From Planctomycetota bacterium (GTDB lineage: Bacteria; Planctomycetota; B15-G4; SIAN01): a stretch of 64,000 nucleotides of DNA. The DNA is taken from positions 1 through 64,000 of the forward strand of contig JANQQL010000029.1 in assembly GCA_028289345.1 (NCBI GenBank), written 5' to 3'. This document shows positions 36,135 to 44,917 of the stretch, piece after piece. Positions within the stretch are counted from its first letter, which is position 1, and each line of letters opens with the position of its first letter. The notes below the pieces were generated by a model that ran no database searches, was not told the origin of the DNA, and was given only the letters and a program-made list of their open reading frames with translations. A program made the position numbers and the translations under genes.

Positions 36135-36839
36135 ATGCGACGCGCCGATCGCCTGTTTCAGATCATTCAGCTTCTTCGTGTTCGAGGCACGGTGACCGCC
36201 GCCAACCTCGCCGACGAGCTAGAGGTTTCCGAGCGGACCATCTACCGCGACATTCAGGACCTGATGGCAAGTGGCGTTCCTATCGAAGGCGAAGCCGGCG
36301 TCGGCTACGCGTTGCCCCGCGAGTTCGATCTGCCCCCACTGATGTTCACTGATCAAGAAATCGAAGCCCTGGTCGTGGGGGCGCGCATGGTCGAGGCTTG
36401 GGGCGACCAGGCTCTGGCCCAGCAAGCCCGCAACGTCCTGGTCAAGGCGGAATCCGTCCTCCCGGAGCAGCTCCGCGAACGCCTCCGCTCGGTCGACATC
36501 TACGTCCCGGACTATCACATCTCCCAGAGTCTGACGGAGAATATGGCGCCCCTGCGCAAGGCCATCTCCCGCAGACGCAAGATTCGCTTTGGCTACACCA
36601 ACCTCGAGAGCGTGACGACCGAGCGCACCGTACGGCCTCTCGGGCTGTACTTCTGGGGCACCGCATGGACCGTCGTTGGATGGTGTGAACTCCGTCAGAG
36701 CTTCCGCAACTTCCGCCCCGACCGCATGCGCGACCTTCAAGTGACCGACGATCCCATTCCCGAAGAAAAGGGACGCGACCTGGAGACGTTCCTCCAACGG
36801 ATCATCGCGGGAATGGAGCGGGGCGACGACAATTGCTGA
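36135..36839 (+). CDS. YafY/WYL-family HTH transcriptional regulator
   Basis: 'MRRADRLFQIIQLLRVRGTVTAANLADELEVSERTIYRDIQDLMASGVPIEGEAGVGYAL' and WYL-like 'AISRRRKIRFGYTNLESVTTERTVRPLGLYFWGTAWTVVGWCELRQSFRNFRPDRM'. Confidence 0.92.
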   Translation: MRRADRLFQIIQLLRVRGTVTAANLADELEVSERTIYRDIQDLMASGVPIEGEAGVGYALPREFDLPPLMFTDQEIEALVVGARMVEAWGDQALAQQARNVLVKAESVLPEQLRERLRSVDIYVPDYHISQSLTENMAPLRKAISRRRKIRFGYTNLESVTTERTVRPLGLYFWGTAWTVVGWCELRQSFRNFRPDRMRDLQVTDDPIPEEKGRDLETFLQRIIAGMERGDDNC

Positions 36840-36936
36840 GATCGGGCTGTCGGCAACAGTTTCCAACCAATCCAGAACTCGCTGGCAGCCCCTTCCGTGA
36901 AACTCTCGGAGTAGATGTGCCCCCCACTTGGTCTGC

Positions 36937-37164
36937 TCATTGATCGCTAGCGTCCAAACGCACGAGTCGCCCCATGGCTCCGAAGCCTCTGCGTCCGATC
37001 CACCGGAGTCCTCCGGGCTCTCCCGGAAGCGGAGGAGAGGGACCGATGGAAAAGACGAAGTCCTTTGGCGGATCGCCTTCCGTCGTCCCTTCGGTGGAGA
37101 GACATCCTGGAAGGAGCAACGTCGCAAGGTCCAGGAGCACACAGCGGACACAGTTTTTTCTCAT
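36937..37164 (-). CDS. Possible short lipoprotein (75 aa)
   Basis: 'MRKNCVRCVLLDLATLLLPGCLSTEGTTEGDPPKDF', lipobox LLPGC; purine-rich 'GGGGGA' upstream of ATG; internal start within a longer ORF. Confidence 0.4.
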   Translation of the reverse strand: MRKNCVRCVLLDLATLLLPGCLSTEGTTEGDPPKDFVFSIGPSPPLPGEPGGLRWIGRRGFGAMGRLVRLDASDQ

Positions 37165-37437
37165 CGCATTCCCCCGGACGGAAGCTTCAACGCACACCGC
37201 TCTTTGGGAGGATGCAGCCAGGAGGAATGAGAAGACAAAAAGACTGCGCCAAGGAGTGAGATCCCGATCTCCACTGGATGTTCTGGCCCATTCGTCCTTG
37301 TCGTTCACTGCCCATCCGGGGTCCCTTGACACCCGATCGGCGCCGATGGGAAGATCCCCCCTCGTCGCGAAGTTCGGGTCGCGGGATGCGCCACCCCCAT
37401 CCGGCTGGACGCGGTGAAGTAGGCTCGAGCACCCCAC

Positions 37438-39369
37438 ATGACGCGGTACGGTTGGCGGCCAGACAGAGGAGCGGCTTTGAGTCCCGAGACTCCCACGAAG
37501 TGCCATCGCCCGATCGTCCATGGGTTCCGTCGACGCGCTTGGATCCTGACCCTTCTTGGAACCGTGCTCCTCCTCTCCCCAGGGACGCTCAAGGCGCAAG
37601 AGTCGGCGGCGACTCCGCAGCCGCCTAATTTTTTGATCGTGCTCGTCGATGACGTCGGCATGGATTCGCTGGAGATCTTTGACGTTGTGGGGAAGTCAAC
37701 GCGGTTCCCTCCGATGCCCCATGTGGAGGGCCTCGCGAAAAAGGGAATGATGTTTCGCAACGTGTGGTCCGCTCCGGTGTGCTCGCCCGCGCGGGCAATG
37801 CTTCAGACCGGATGCCAAGCGTTTCGACCACAGAACGGCCTCGGGTTCAACATCCGGATTCATGAAGAGGACAGTGCCTGGTCTCTGCCCACCGACAACC
37901 CGGCCACGCTCCCCAAGGCTCTGAAGGCTGCCACAGGAAACCTCTATCAGACGGCGTTCTTTGGCAAGTGGCATGTCGCGAACCTTCCCGACCTGAAACA
38001 CCCCAATGAATTCGGCTACGACCACTTTGCGGGTCCCTTCGGAAACCTCTCCCGGAGCTACCACCTCTACACCAAGATCGTGAACGGGGAGGCAAAGGAT
38101 CACGACGTCTACGCAATGACGGACAAGGTGAACGACACCATCGACTGGATCGACGCTCAAGAAGGCCCTTGGATGGTCAATCTGTCCACGAATCTCGTCC
38201 ATGCCCCGTTTCATGAACCTCCTGCCGACCTGTTCACCATCGATATTCACGATCCGGCGTTTGGAGCGACTCAAGAGATTCGCCACTTCAAAGCGATGCT
38301 GGAAGCCTTCGACACCGAGCTGGGGCGACTGCTGCGCTACCTGGAAGGACGCGGCGACGAAAACACGTACGTCTTATTCCTGAGTGACAACGGAACTCCG
38401 CATCCCGTCACGGAAGCGCCGTACGAGTCGAACCATGCCAAGGGCTCCGCCTATCAAGGAGGCGTGCACGTTCCCATGATCGTGACGGGACCCGGGATCG
38501 CCCCGGGCACCGAGAATCACGACCTCGTCAGCTTCACGGATGTGCTCCCCACCATCCTCGAACTGGCGGGAGTCGAGGATCTAAGCGTGGTTCCGAAAGC
38601 AGCACGGGCCGACATGGTCAGCTTCGCAGGCTCGCTCCGCGGAGATCCGCAGACCGGTCGCAAGTGGGTGATGGCGGGACGGTTCAGTCCCAATGGCCAC
38701 GAGAATGGATACCTCCGTGTTCCCGAAGATCCCCCCGAGCCGCCCATCTGCTACGAAGACCTCGGTTACCAGTTTCCGAAGGAAGGCTCCGAAGTCGTGA
38801 CGCTGTCGATCTGCAGCGAACGACTCATGAGCGCCACGCGCTCGGCCAGCTTGTCCTTGTGGAGTTCGAATCCGGACGCGGAGTTCCTCGTCCTGCAGTC
38901 CGTAGACTTCCATCCCCGACCGATCGAGGAGCTTCCCGGGGCATTCCTGGTCCCGGACCCCGAGTCTGCGGCGGATCACCCGGACACCAATGTGAGACGG
39001 GTCGAATCCAACGGAAAGACCCTGACCTTCGAGCCGACATTCTTCACGAATCGCAACAACAATCACCAGACTCGGACCGTGTTCGTCCAAGCCGTCTCGG
39101 TGTCCCCGAAAGATGGAAACACTCCCCTCGCAGTCAGCAATGTGGTCGGCATCCGCATGTACTCGAACATCGTCAAGGCCATCCGCAATGACCGCTACAA
39201 GCTGATTCTCCGCTTCCCCGACGCGGGCGAGGAGCTCTACGACTTGGAGACCGATCCACTCGAGACATCCAACCTTCTCGAGCTTGGAGTGCTCTCGAAA
39301 GAAGCGAGATCCGCTCGAAAATCATTGCGAAGGATCCTGTTTCGGGTCGTTCCCCGCGCTCCGCTGTAA
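37438..39369 (+). CDS. Secreted sulfatase (type I)
   Basis: 'NFLIVLVDDVGMDS', FGly motif 'CSPARAMLQTG', 'FFGKWHV', 'YVLFLSDNGTPHP'; N-terminal TM/signal 'RRAWILTLLGTVLLLSPGTLKAQ'; true start uncertain. Confidence 0.88.
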   Translation: MTRYGWRPDRGAALSPETPTKCHRPIVHGFRRRAWILTLLGTVLLLSPGTLKAQESAATPQPPNFLIVLVDDVGMDSLEIFDVVGKSTRFPPMPHVEGLAKKGMMFRNVWSAPVCSPARAMLQTGCQAFRPQNGLGFNIRIHEEDSAWSLPTDNPATLPKALKAATGNLYQTAFFGKWHVANLPDLKHPNEFGYDHFAGPFGNLSRSYHLYTKIVNGEAKDHDVYAMTDKVNDTIDWIDAQEGPWMVNLSTNLVHAPFHEPPADLFTIDIHDPAFGATQEIRHFKAMLEAFDTELGRLLRYLEGRGDENTYVLFLSDNGTPHPVTEAPYESNHAKGSAYQGGVHVPMIVTGPGIAPGTENHDLVSFTDVLPTILELAGVEDLSVVPKAARADMVSFAGSLRGDPQTGRKWVMAGRFSPNGHENGYLRVPEDPPEPPICYEDLGYQFPKEGSEVVTLSICSERLMSATRSASLSLWSSNPDAEFLVLQSVDFHPRPIEELPGAFLVPDPESAADHPDTNVRRVESNGKTLTFEPTFFTNRNNNHQTRTVFVQAVSVSPKDGNTPLAVSNVVGIRMYSNIVKAIRNDRYKLILRFPDAGEELYDLETDPLETSNLLELGVLSKEARSARKSLRRILFRVVPRAPL

Positions 39370-39466
39370 TGCCAGGTTGACCGCGCGGGACTCGGCGGAA
39401 GCGCATGGACCCGAGGATCTCGGTAGGCGAGAATCCATCGCCACGCCCCTCAACCAGGAAAGAGCG

Positions 39467-41095
39467 ATGCCAACTTCGCCGCCCGCCACCGAAGAGCAAG
39501 CACGGCTCGAGGCGCTCGAATTCTTCTCCATCGTGGATACGGAGAAAGAGCGCACCTTCGACATGATCACCGAGATGCTTGCCCAGATGCTGGGCGTGCC
39601 TCACGCGTGCGTTTCCTTGGTTGACCGCGAGCGGGTTTGGTTCAAGTCGATCGTGGGAATCGACGCGGACGAGGTCCCGAGAGAGCCCGGTTTCTGCTCG
39701 ACGTTGGTCGAAAGCTCCGAAACCGTGCGCTACATCGAGGATGCTCGGACGAATCCCGAGACAAGGAACAACTCGCTGGTCATCGGAGGACCGGAGATCC
39801 GCTTCTACGCAGGTGCTCCCCTGTGCACGGAGGACGGACACCGCATCGGGACACTGTGCGCGTTCGGGCCCGAGCCCCGCGCTTTTGGGGAAATCGAAAG
39901 TGCGAGCCTGGTCAACCTGGCCACCCTCGTCATGCACGAGATCGACTCGCGCAGGGTTCGCAACGAGCTTCAGCGAACCGAAGAAGTCTTGGCGGCTTCC
40001 CAGAGGCTCGACAGCCTTGGACTGGTGGCCAGCGGTGTCGCCCACGACTTCAACAACCTGCTCTGCGCCATCCTTGGCAACACCGAGCTGTTGCGGGAAG
40101 AGCTGGTCGGAGTGGAACGGGTCCACGACCTCCTTCAGGAGATCGAAGACACCGGAAAACGCGCCACCGAACTCGCGAGCCAGGTGCTCGCCTATGCCGG
40201 AGGAGATGGAGAACCGATTGCCACTCTCGACCTGAACGGGATCGTGAGTGACAGCTATCGCATGGCCCGCAGCGCATTCGAAAGCCAAGTTCGCATCGAG
40301 CTGGAACTCGGACAAGGGCTGCTGCCAGTTCGTGGTCAAGCAACTGCGCTGCGCCAGGTGGTGGTAAACTTGCTGACCAATGCGGTCCAAGCCTGTGATC
40401 GAGCCGGCGGCGAAGTCCGAGTCCGAACGTGCCCGATCGACGAGACCGAAGAGGTCTTGTTGAGCGTCACCGACTCGGGACCCGGGCTGAGTGATGCGGT
40501 GAAGCGCAAGGCATTCGAGCCGTTCTTTTCTTCCAAGCCCAACGGCCGCGGACTCGGCCTTCCAATTTGCAAGCGCATTGTCGAGCAACACGCGGGCTCG
40601 ATCGACATCGAGCCCGGCAAGGGGTCCGGAACAACAGCGCTCGTTCGTCTCCCGCGATCCAGCGCTCCCCTCGAACCCGGCGGCGCTCCGACCACAGGTT
40701 CTTTGATCTCTGGTCGCGGAGAGTCGATCCTGGTCGTGGACGACGACCCGGCCATTCGCTCGATGGTTCAGGCACACTTGGAGAGGGCCGGCTACGCCGT
40801 GGTTGCCGCCGCCGGTGGACAGGAAGCCATCCATTTGCTCCAAGAGCATTTCGCGGAGTTCCGTGCCGTGGTTCTCGATTGGAGCATGCCTCTCGTCAAT
40901 GGCGAAAGAGTCTTGGACCGGATGAGCGAGTTGGACATCCATCTCCCGGTGATCCTCTCGAGTGGGCACCCCGAGCACCAAACGAGTCAAGGGGGGCGCA
41001 ACAGGGAAATGCCGGTGACCTTTCTCAAGAAGCCGTTCGCCCGCGCAGATCTGCTGAAGAGAGTGAATACGGCGCTCGGTGAGCGGGAGGGGTAG
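39467..41095 (+). CDS. GAF-domain hybrid sensor histidine kinase with C-terminal receiver
   Basis: GAF 'CVSLVDRERVWFKSIVGID...FYAGAPLCTEDGHRIGTLCAF'; H-box 'VASGVAHDFNNLLCAILGNTELL'; G-boxes 'DSGPGLSD', 'GRGLGLPICKRIVEQHAG'; REC 'ILVVDDDPAIRSMVQ', 'AVVLDWSMP'. Confidence 0.92.
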   Translation: MPTSPPATEEQARLEALEFFSIVDTEKERTFDMITEMLAQMLGVPHACVSLVDRERVWFKSIVGIDADEVPREPGFCSTLVESSETVRYIEDARTNPETRNNSLVIGGPEIRFYAGAPLCTEDGHRIGTLCAFGPEPRAFGEIESASLVNLATLVMHEIDSRRVRNELQRTEEVLAASQRLDSLGLVASGVAHDFNNLLCAILGNTELLREELVGVERVHDLLQEIEDTGKRATELASQVLAYAGGDGEPIATLDLNGIVSDSYRMARSAFESQVRIELELGQGLLPVRGQATALRQVVVNLLTNAVQACDRAGGEVRVRTCPIDETEEVLLSVTDSGPGLSDAVKRKAFEPFFSSKPNGRGLGLPICKRIVEQHAGSIDIEPGKGSGTTALVRLPRSSAPLEPGGAPTTGSLISGRGESILVVDDDPAIRSMVQAHLERAGYAVVAAAGGQEAIHLLQEHFAEFRAVVLDWSMPLVNGERVLDRMSELDIHLPVILSSGHPEHQTSQGGRNREMPVTFLKKPFARADLLKRVNTALGEREG

Positions 41096-41108
41096 AGCGG
41101 GGTGTCTT

Positions 41109-41131
41109 GGGCTTCTCGTTCGCGGAAGCCC
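41109..41131. terminator. Weak hairpin candidate after the histidine kinase
   Basis: GGGCTTC-TCGTTCGCG-GAAGCCC. Confidence 0.3.
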
Positions 41132-41386
41132 GGTCCGCCTGCGAGGTCGCTGGGGCGCACGGAGTCAGCCTGCTCCGAGAAGGAGTGCCGGAGAACCGAC
41201 AAACTCGACTCCCGAACATTCATGATCACGTGCGCTCTGCACCCCAAGATGTGAGCGATGTGGCGCGGGGTCACGAGTCGGTCCGTTTCGTGATTGCGAA
41301 TCCCGGCTATTCTCTAGGGGAGACCGTCCTGGCAAGAAAGGCGGTGCTCCCATGAACCGTTCGTCCGTCTCGTCCTAGAGTGCGCC

Positions 41387-41908
41387 TTGAATCACAAGAG
41401 AACCGTCGATGAGGTCCTGCCGGAACTCTATGCGGAACTTCGCTCAGTGGCCGCACAAGCGATGGGCCGCAAGGAACGTGGCAATACGCTGCAACCCACG
41501 CTGATCGTCCACGAGGCATACCTCCGGCTCATTCAACAGCGGAGTGGTCCGATCGCGGACCGGGCCTACTTCCTCGCTGCCGCCGCCGGAACGATTCGGC
41601 GGCTCTTGGTCGATCACGATCGCAAGCGACGCGCGGCCAAACGAGGCGGAGAACAGCTCCGAGTGGACCTCGACCCCGAACTGCTCACGACCGAGAACCG
41701 CGAGTACCGCCTCTTCGACATCAACCAGGCCCTCGAGAAGCTGGCGCGGCGGGATCCCCGCCAGGCACGGGTCGTCGAACTACGCTTCTTCGCAGGCCTC
41801 ACGATTGCCGAGGTGGCGTCTGTGCTGGAAGTCTCGGCACGATCCGTGGATGAGGACTGGGCCATGGCCCGAGCTTGGCTGAAACGCGAGCTGGCCACCG
41901 AGCGATGA
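41387..41908 (+). CDS. ECF-type sigma factor
   Basis: 'VDEVLPELYAELRSVAAQAMGRKERGNTLQPTLIVHEAYLRL...RRLLVDHDRKRRAAKRGG...VVELRFFAGLTIAEVASVLEVSARSVDEDWAMARAWLKREL'; probable TTG start. Confidence 0.9.
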   Translation: MNHKRTVDEVLPELYAELRSVAAQAMGRKERGNTLQPTLIVHEAYLRLIQQRSGPIADRAYFLAAAAGTIRRLLVDHDRKRRAAKRGGEQLRVDLDPELLTTENREYRLFDINQALEKLARRDPRQARVVELRFFAGLTIAEVASVLEVSARSVDEDWAMARAWLKRELATER

Positions 41909-44766
41909 CCCTTCCCGATGCAAACTCCTCCCAACCTGAGCTCGACTGGCATCGACTCCGCCAACTCTTTACCCGTGCTCGTTCCCTCTCCCCGGACGAT
42001 CGGGAGGCTTTCCTCAACGCAGAAACCGCCGGTGATCCATTGCTACAAAAGGAGGTCGAGTCCCTCCTCGCCCATTCTGCGGGGGAAACAGACTTTCTGG
42101 GGACCCCGGCGTTCCCGGGAGAGCTGTTCGACCCCGAACAAGTTCTTGCGGTCACCGAGGAGAACCACGCGGCCGAGCCGAGTGCCACCGAACTCCCGGA
42201 GCGCATCGGCCCTTATGTCCCGCGCGAGCTTCTTGGTGAGGGTGGCATGGGTGCGGTCTACCTCGCGGAACAGCGTGAGCCAATTCACCGCCTTGTGGCG
42301 CTGAAGCTCATCCGTCGGGGTCTGGACGGGCGCCAGGTGATCTCTCGGTTTCGTGCGGAACTCCAGGTTCTGGCGAGGCTTCAACACCCGAACGTGGCTC
42401 GAGTGTACGACGCGGGTGATGACGAGATGTGGGGCCCATACATCGTCATGGAGTACGTCGCCGGGCCGTCGATCCTCGCGGCCTGCGAAGGAGTCGCTCT
42501 GGAAACCAAGCTTCGGTTGTTCGTGGCTTGTTGCCAAGCGATCTCTCATTGCCATCTGCGAGGAGTGATTCACCGCGATATCAAGCCATCAAACCTACTC
42601 GTGGAACGAGTGGATGGCATCGACCATCCCAAGGTGATCGACTTCGGCGTGGCGAAGGCGCGTTTCGGAAATCGGCCGGAGGCAACGAGCGAGACTCGTC
42701 CGGGTCAGTTGATCGGAACGCCAGACTACGCAAGTCCCGAACAACTCGGGGCGGCCCCGGACGTAGACGTACGAAGCGACGTCTATTCCCTGGGAGTCGT
42801 CCTCCACAAACTCGTGACCGGGCAGCTGCCGGCGCCGCCGGAAGATGTCGGGATAACACGATCGGTCAGCTTGGGCATTGCGGGCGAGTCCCTGAGTGCA
42901 GGGGCCCGGCGTGATCTGGAAGCCATGCTCGGGCGCGCCCTTGCCACGGATCGCGAGGACCGCTACCCCTCAGTTCGCGAGTTCGCCGAGGACTTGGAGC
43001 GATTCCTCCGCGGGGACCCGGTCGAAGCACGGCTCGGCCCTTTGGGCGAGAGATTGCAAAGAAGCGTTCGCCGCCATCGCGTCACTCTCGCGGTCTCGGG
43101 GGCGATGATTGTTGGGCTCCTGGTGGGATTCGAAGGACTCCGTCGCGGCCTGGGTCGAGCCAACAAAGCCGAAGCCAAGGCTCTCAGTTCCGCGAAGGAA
43201 GCCAACGCCTCGGCGGAAGAAGCGATCGAAGCTCGTCGCGAAGCGAGACTCGCCGAGCAGGAAGCACGCAACGAGGCGGGAGCCGCGGAGGAAATCGTCC
43301 AGTTTCTTCTCGAGTTGATCGAGAGCGCCGGCCCCACCGCCGAGCGGCGAGACGCCATGACCACCCTGGCGTTGGTCGATCAAGCCAGCGCACGGATCCG
43401 CGAGGATTTCCCGGACCAACCCATGGTCCGCGCTCGGCTCTCCCTTGCCATGTCTCGGGTTCAAAGTCGTCTTGGACGATACGATCTCGCCCTCGAGCTG
43501 GCGGAGGAGGCACTGGAAACTCTGACCGGCATGGGCACCGACGCCTCCCTGCTGATCGTCGAAGCACACTTCCTCGTGGCCTTCCAGTCGTTCAACGCCG
43601 CGCGACTAGAAGCGGCGGCCGATGCATGCCATCGTGGACTTCAGGCACTCGAAGAGTTGGAACCGGAGTCCGGTCTGAAACCTCAGTTCTATCTCTGCCT
43701 GGCCAGGACCCAGGTGGCGGGAGGAGACGGAGACTCCGCGAAGCAATCCCTTCGATTTGTCTTCGATCGTTTCGACGAGCTATCCGATCCTCTCAAGTGC
43801 GACGCCTGGGAAATCGAGGGACGAGTGCGGGCCCATGCCGGACAGTTCGCCAAGGCCCTCGACGCTCATGATCGCGCCTTGGAACTTTCCGGTAGGAACC
43901 GTTCCCAGTCCGGCTCCCATCAAATCGAACCCCATCTCGGGCGAGCAGAAGCCTTGCTTCGGCTCGGACGTTTGGAGGAGGCAAGTGCTTCTGCACAGGA
44001 AGCACACGAGTTGCAGCTCCGGCACCTGGGGGAATGGCATCCGGATCGATCGCGCGCCCTGATCCTGCTCGCGAGGGCCGATCGCCGGCAAGGAAATCTG
44101 GAGGATGCCAAACGTCGACTCCAAACCGCACTCGAGCTGGTGGAAGACTCCCGGCACGAGAACCACCCACACCTTGCGACCGTTCTCAGCGACCTTGCCC
44201 AGGTCTCCTTCCACACCGGCGAATTCGAAGAGGCTCTGGACACCTACGACCGGATCCTCGAGATCTTCGAAGCAAACCCGAAAGTGATTCCCCTCGACTA
44301 CTTGGGAGGGCTCATGAACCGGGCGAGTGTCCTGCTACTCCTCGGCGAGGTGGAGTTTGCGGTCGATGAGTTTCGCGCGGTCCGTGATCAGGCTCTCGAT
44401 GAGCTTGGCGAGCAGCACCCCCTGACTCACCAGGCAACTCTGAATCTGGCGATGGGACTTTCGGACCTGGAGGAATACGAAGAGGCGTTTGATCGGATGG
44501 TCGAAGCTCTGGATGGACTGCGTAGGCAGTTTCCCGCCCACCACCCTCATGTGGTCAAGGGGATCACTCGATTGGCCTGGATCGAACTTCACCGCGGAAA
44601 TCCGCTCGATGCCCAACGGGAAGCGCAGCGCGTGCAGCGTCTTCTCCCGGCTTCCGGCAACAGCTGGCCGGGACGAGATGACGTGGTCCTGACGATCGAA
44701 CAGGTGTTCGAGGCGGTGGGCGCTCCCGAGCCCAAGCGGGACTCGCTGGACGACACCGGTCACTGA
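41905..44766 (+). CDS. Serine/threonine protein kinase with TM and TPR-like region
   Basis: 'GEGGMGAVYLAEQ', 'LVALKLIRRGLDGRQVISRF', 'GVIHRDIKPSNLLV', 'VIDFGVAKARF', 'GTPDYASPEQ'; ATGA overlap with the sigma gene stop. Confidence 0.93.
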   Translation: MTLPDANSSQPELDWHRLRQLFTRARSLSPDDREAFLNAETAGDPLLQKEVESLLAHSAGETDFLGTPAFPGELFDPEQVLAVTEENHAAEPSATELPERIGPYVPRELLGEGGMGAVYLAEQREPIHRLVALKLIRRGLDGRQVISRFRAELQVLARLQHPNVARVYDAGDDEMWGPYIVMEYVAGPSILAACEGVALETKLRLFVACCQAISHCHLRGVIHRDIKPSNLLVERVDGIDHPKVIDFGVAKARFGNRPEATSETRPGQLIGTPDYASPEQLGAAPDVDVRSDVYSLGVVLHKLVTGQLPAPPEDVGITRSVSLGIAGESLSAGARRDLEAMLGRALATDREDRYPSVREFAEDLERFLRGDPVEARLGPLGERLQRSVRRHRVTLAVSGAMIVGLLVGFEGLRRGLGRANKAEAKALSSAKEANASAEEAIEARREARLAEQEARNEAGAAEEIVQFLLELIESAGPTAERRDAMTTLALVDQASARIREDFPDQPMVRARLSLAMSRVQSRLGRYDLALELAEEALETLTGMGTDASLLIVEAHFLVAFQSFNAARLEAAADACHRGLQALEELEPESGLKPQFYLCLARTQVAGGDGDSAKQSLRFVFDRFDELSDPLKCDAWEIEGRVRAHAGQFAKALDAHDRALELSGRNRSQSGSHQIEPHLGRAEALLRLGRLEEASASAQEAHELQLRHLGEWHPDRSRALILLARADRRQGNLEDAKRRLQTALELVEDSRHENHPHLATVLSDLAQVSFHTGEFEEALDTYDRILEIFEANPKVIPLDYLGGLMNRASVLLLLGEVEFAVDEFRAVRDQALDELGEQHPLTHQATLNLAMGLSDLEEYEEAFDRMVEALDGLRRQFPAHHPHVVKGITRLAWIELHRGNPLDAQREAQRVQRLLPASGNSWPGRDDVVLTIEQVFEAVGAPEPKRDSLDDTGH

Positions 44767-44841
44767 GCCAGCGGTTTTCAAACGAGTTCCACGGGAGATT
44801 GGCGAACACACGAATCCCGACCCCGGTCCCCCACCCGAAAA

Positions 44842-44882
44842 CGCAAGCGGCACGGCATCACGAACTCGCCGCACCGCTTGCG
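44842..44882. terminator. Bidirectional terminator-like hairpin between convergent genes
   Basis: CGCAAGCGG ... CCGCTTGCG (9-bp stem) with inner CGGC/GCCG stem. Confidence 0.6.
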
Positions 44883-44917
44883 ATCACCCAACACGACGGA
44901 GAACCGCCAACACGGGT

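Noticed and set aside
39173-40990. 605-aa minus-strand ORF
   Set aside because: Antisense to the hybrid histidine kinase, which has all canonical motifs
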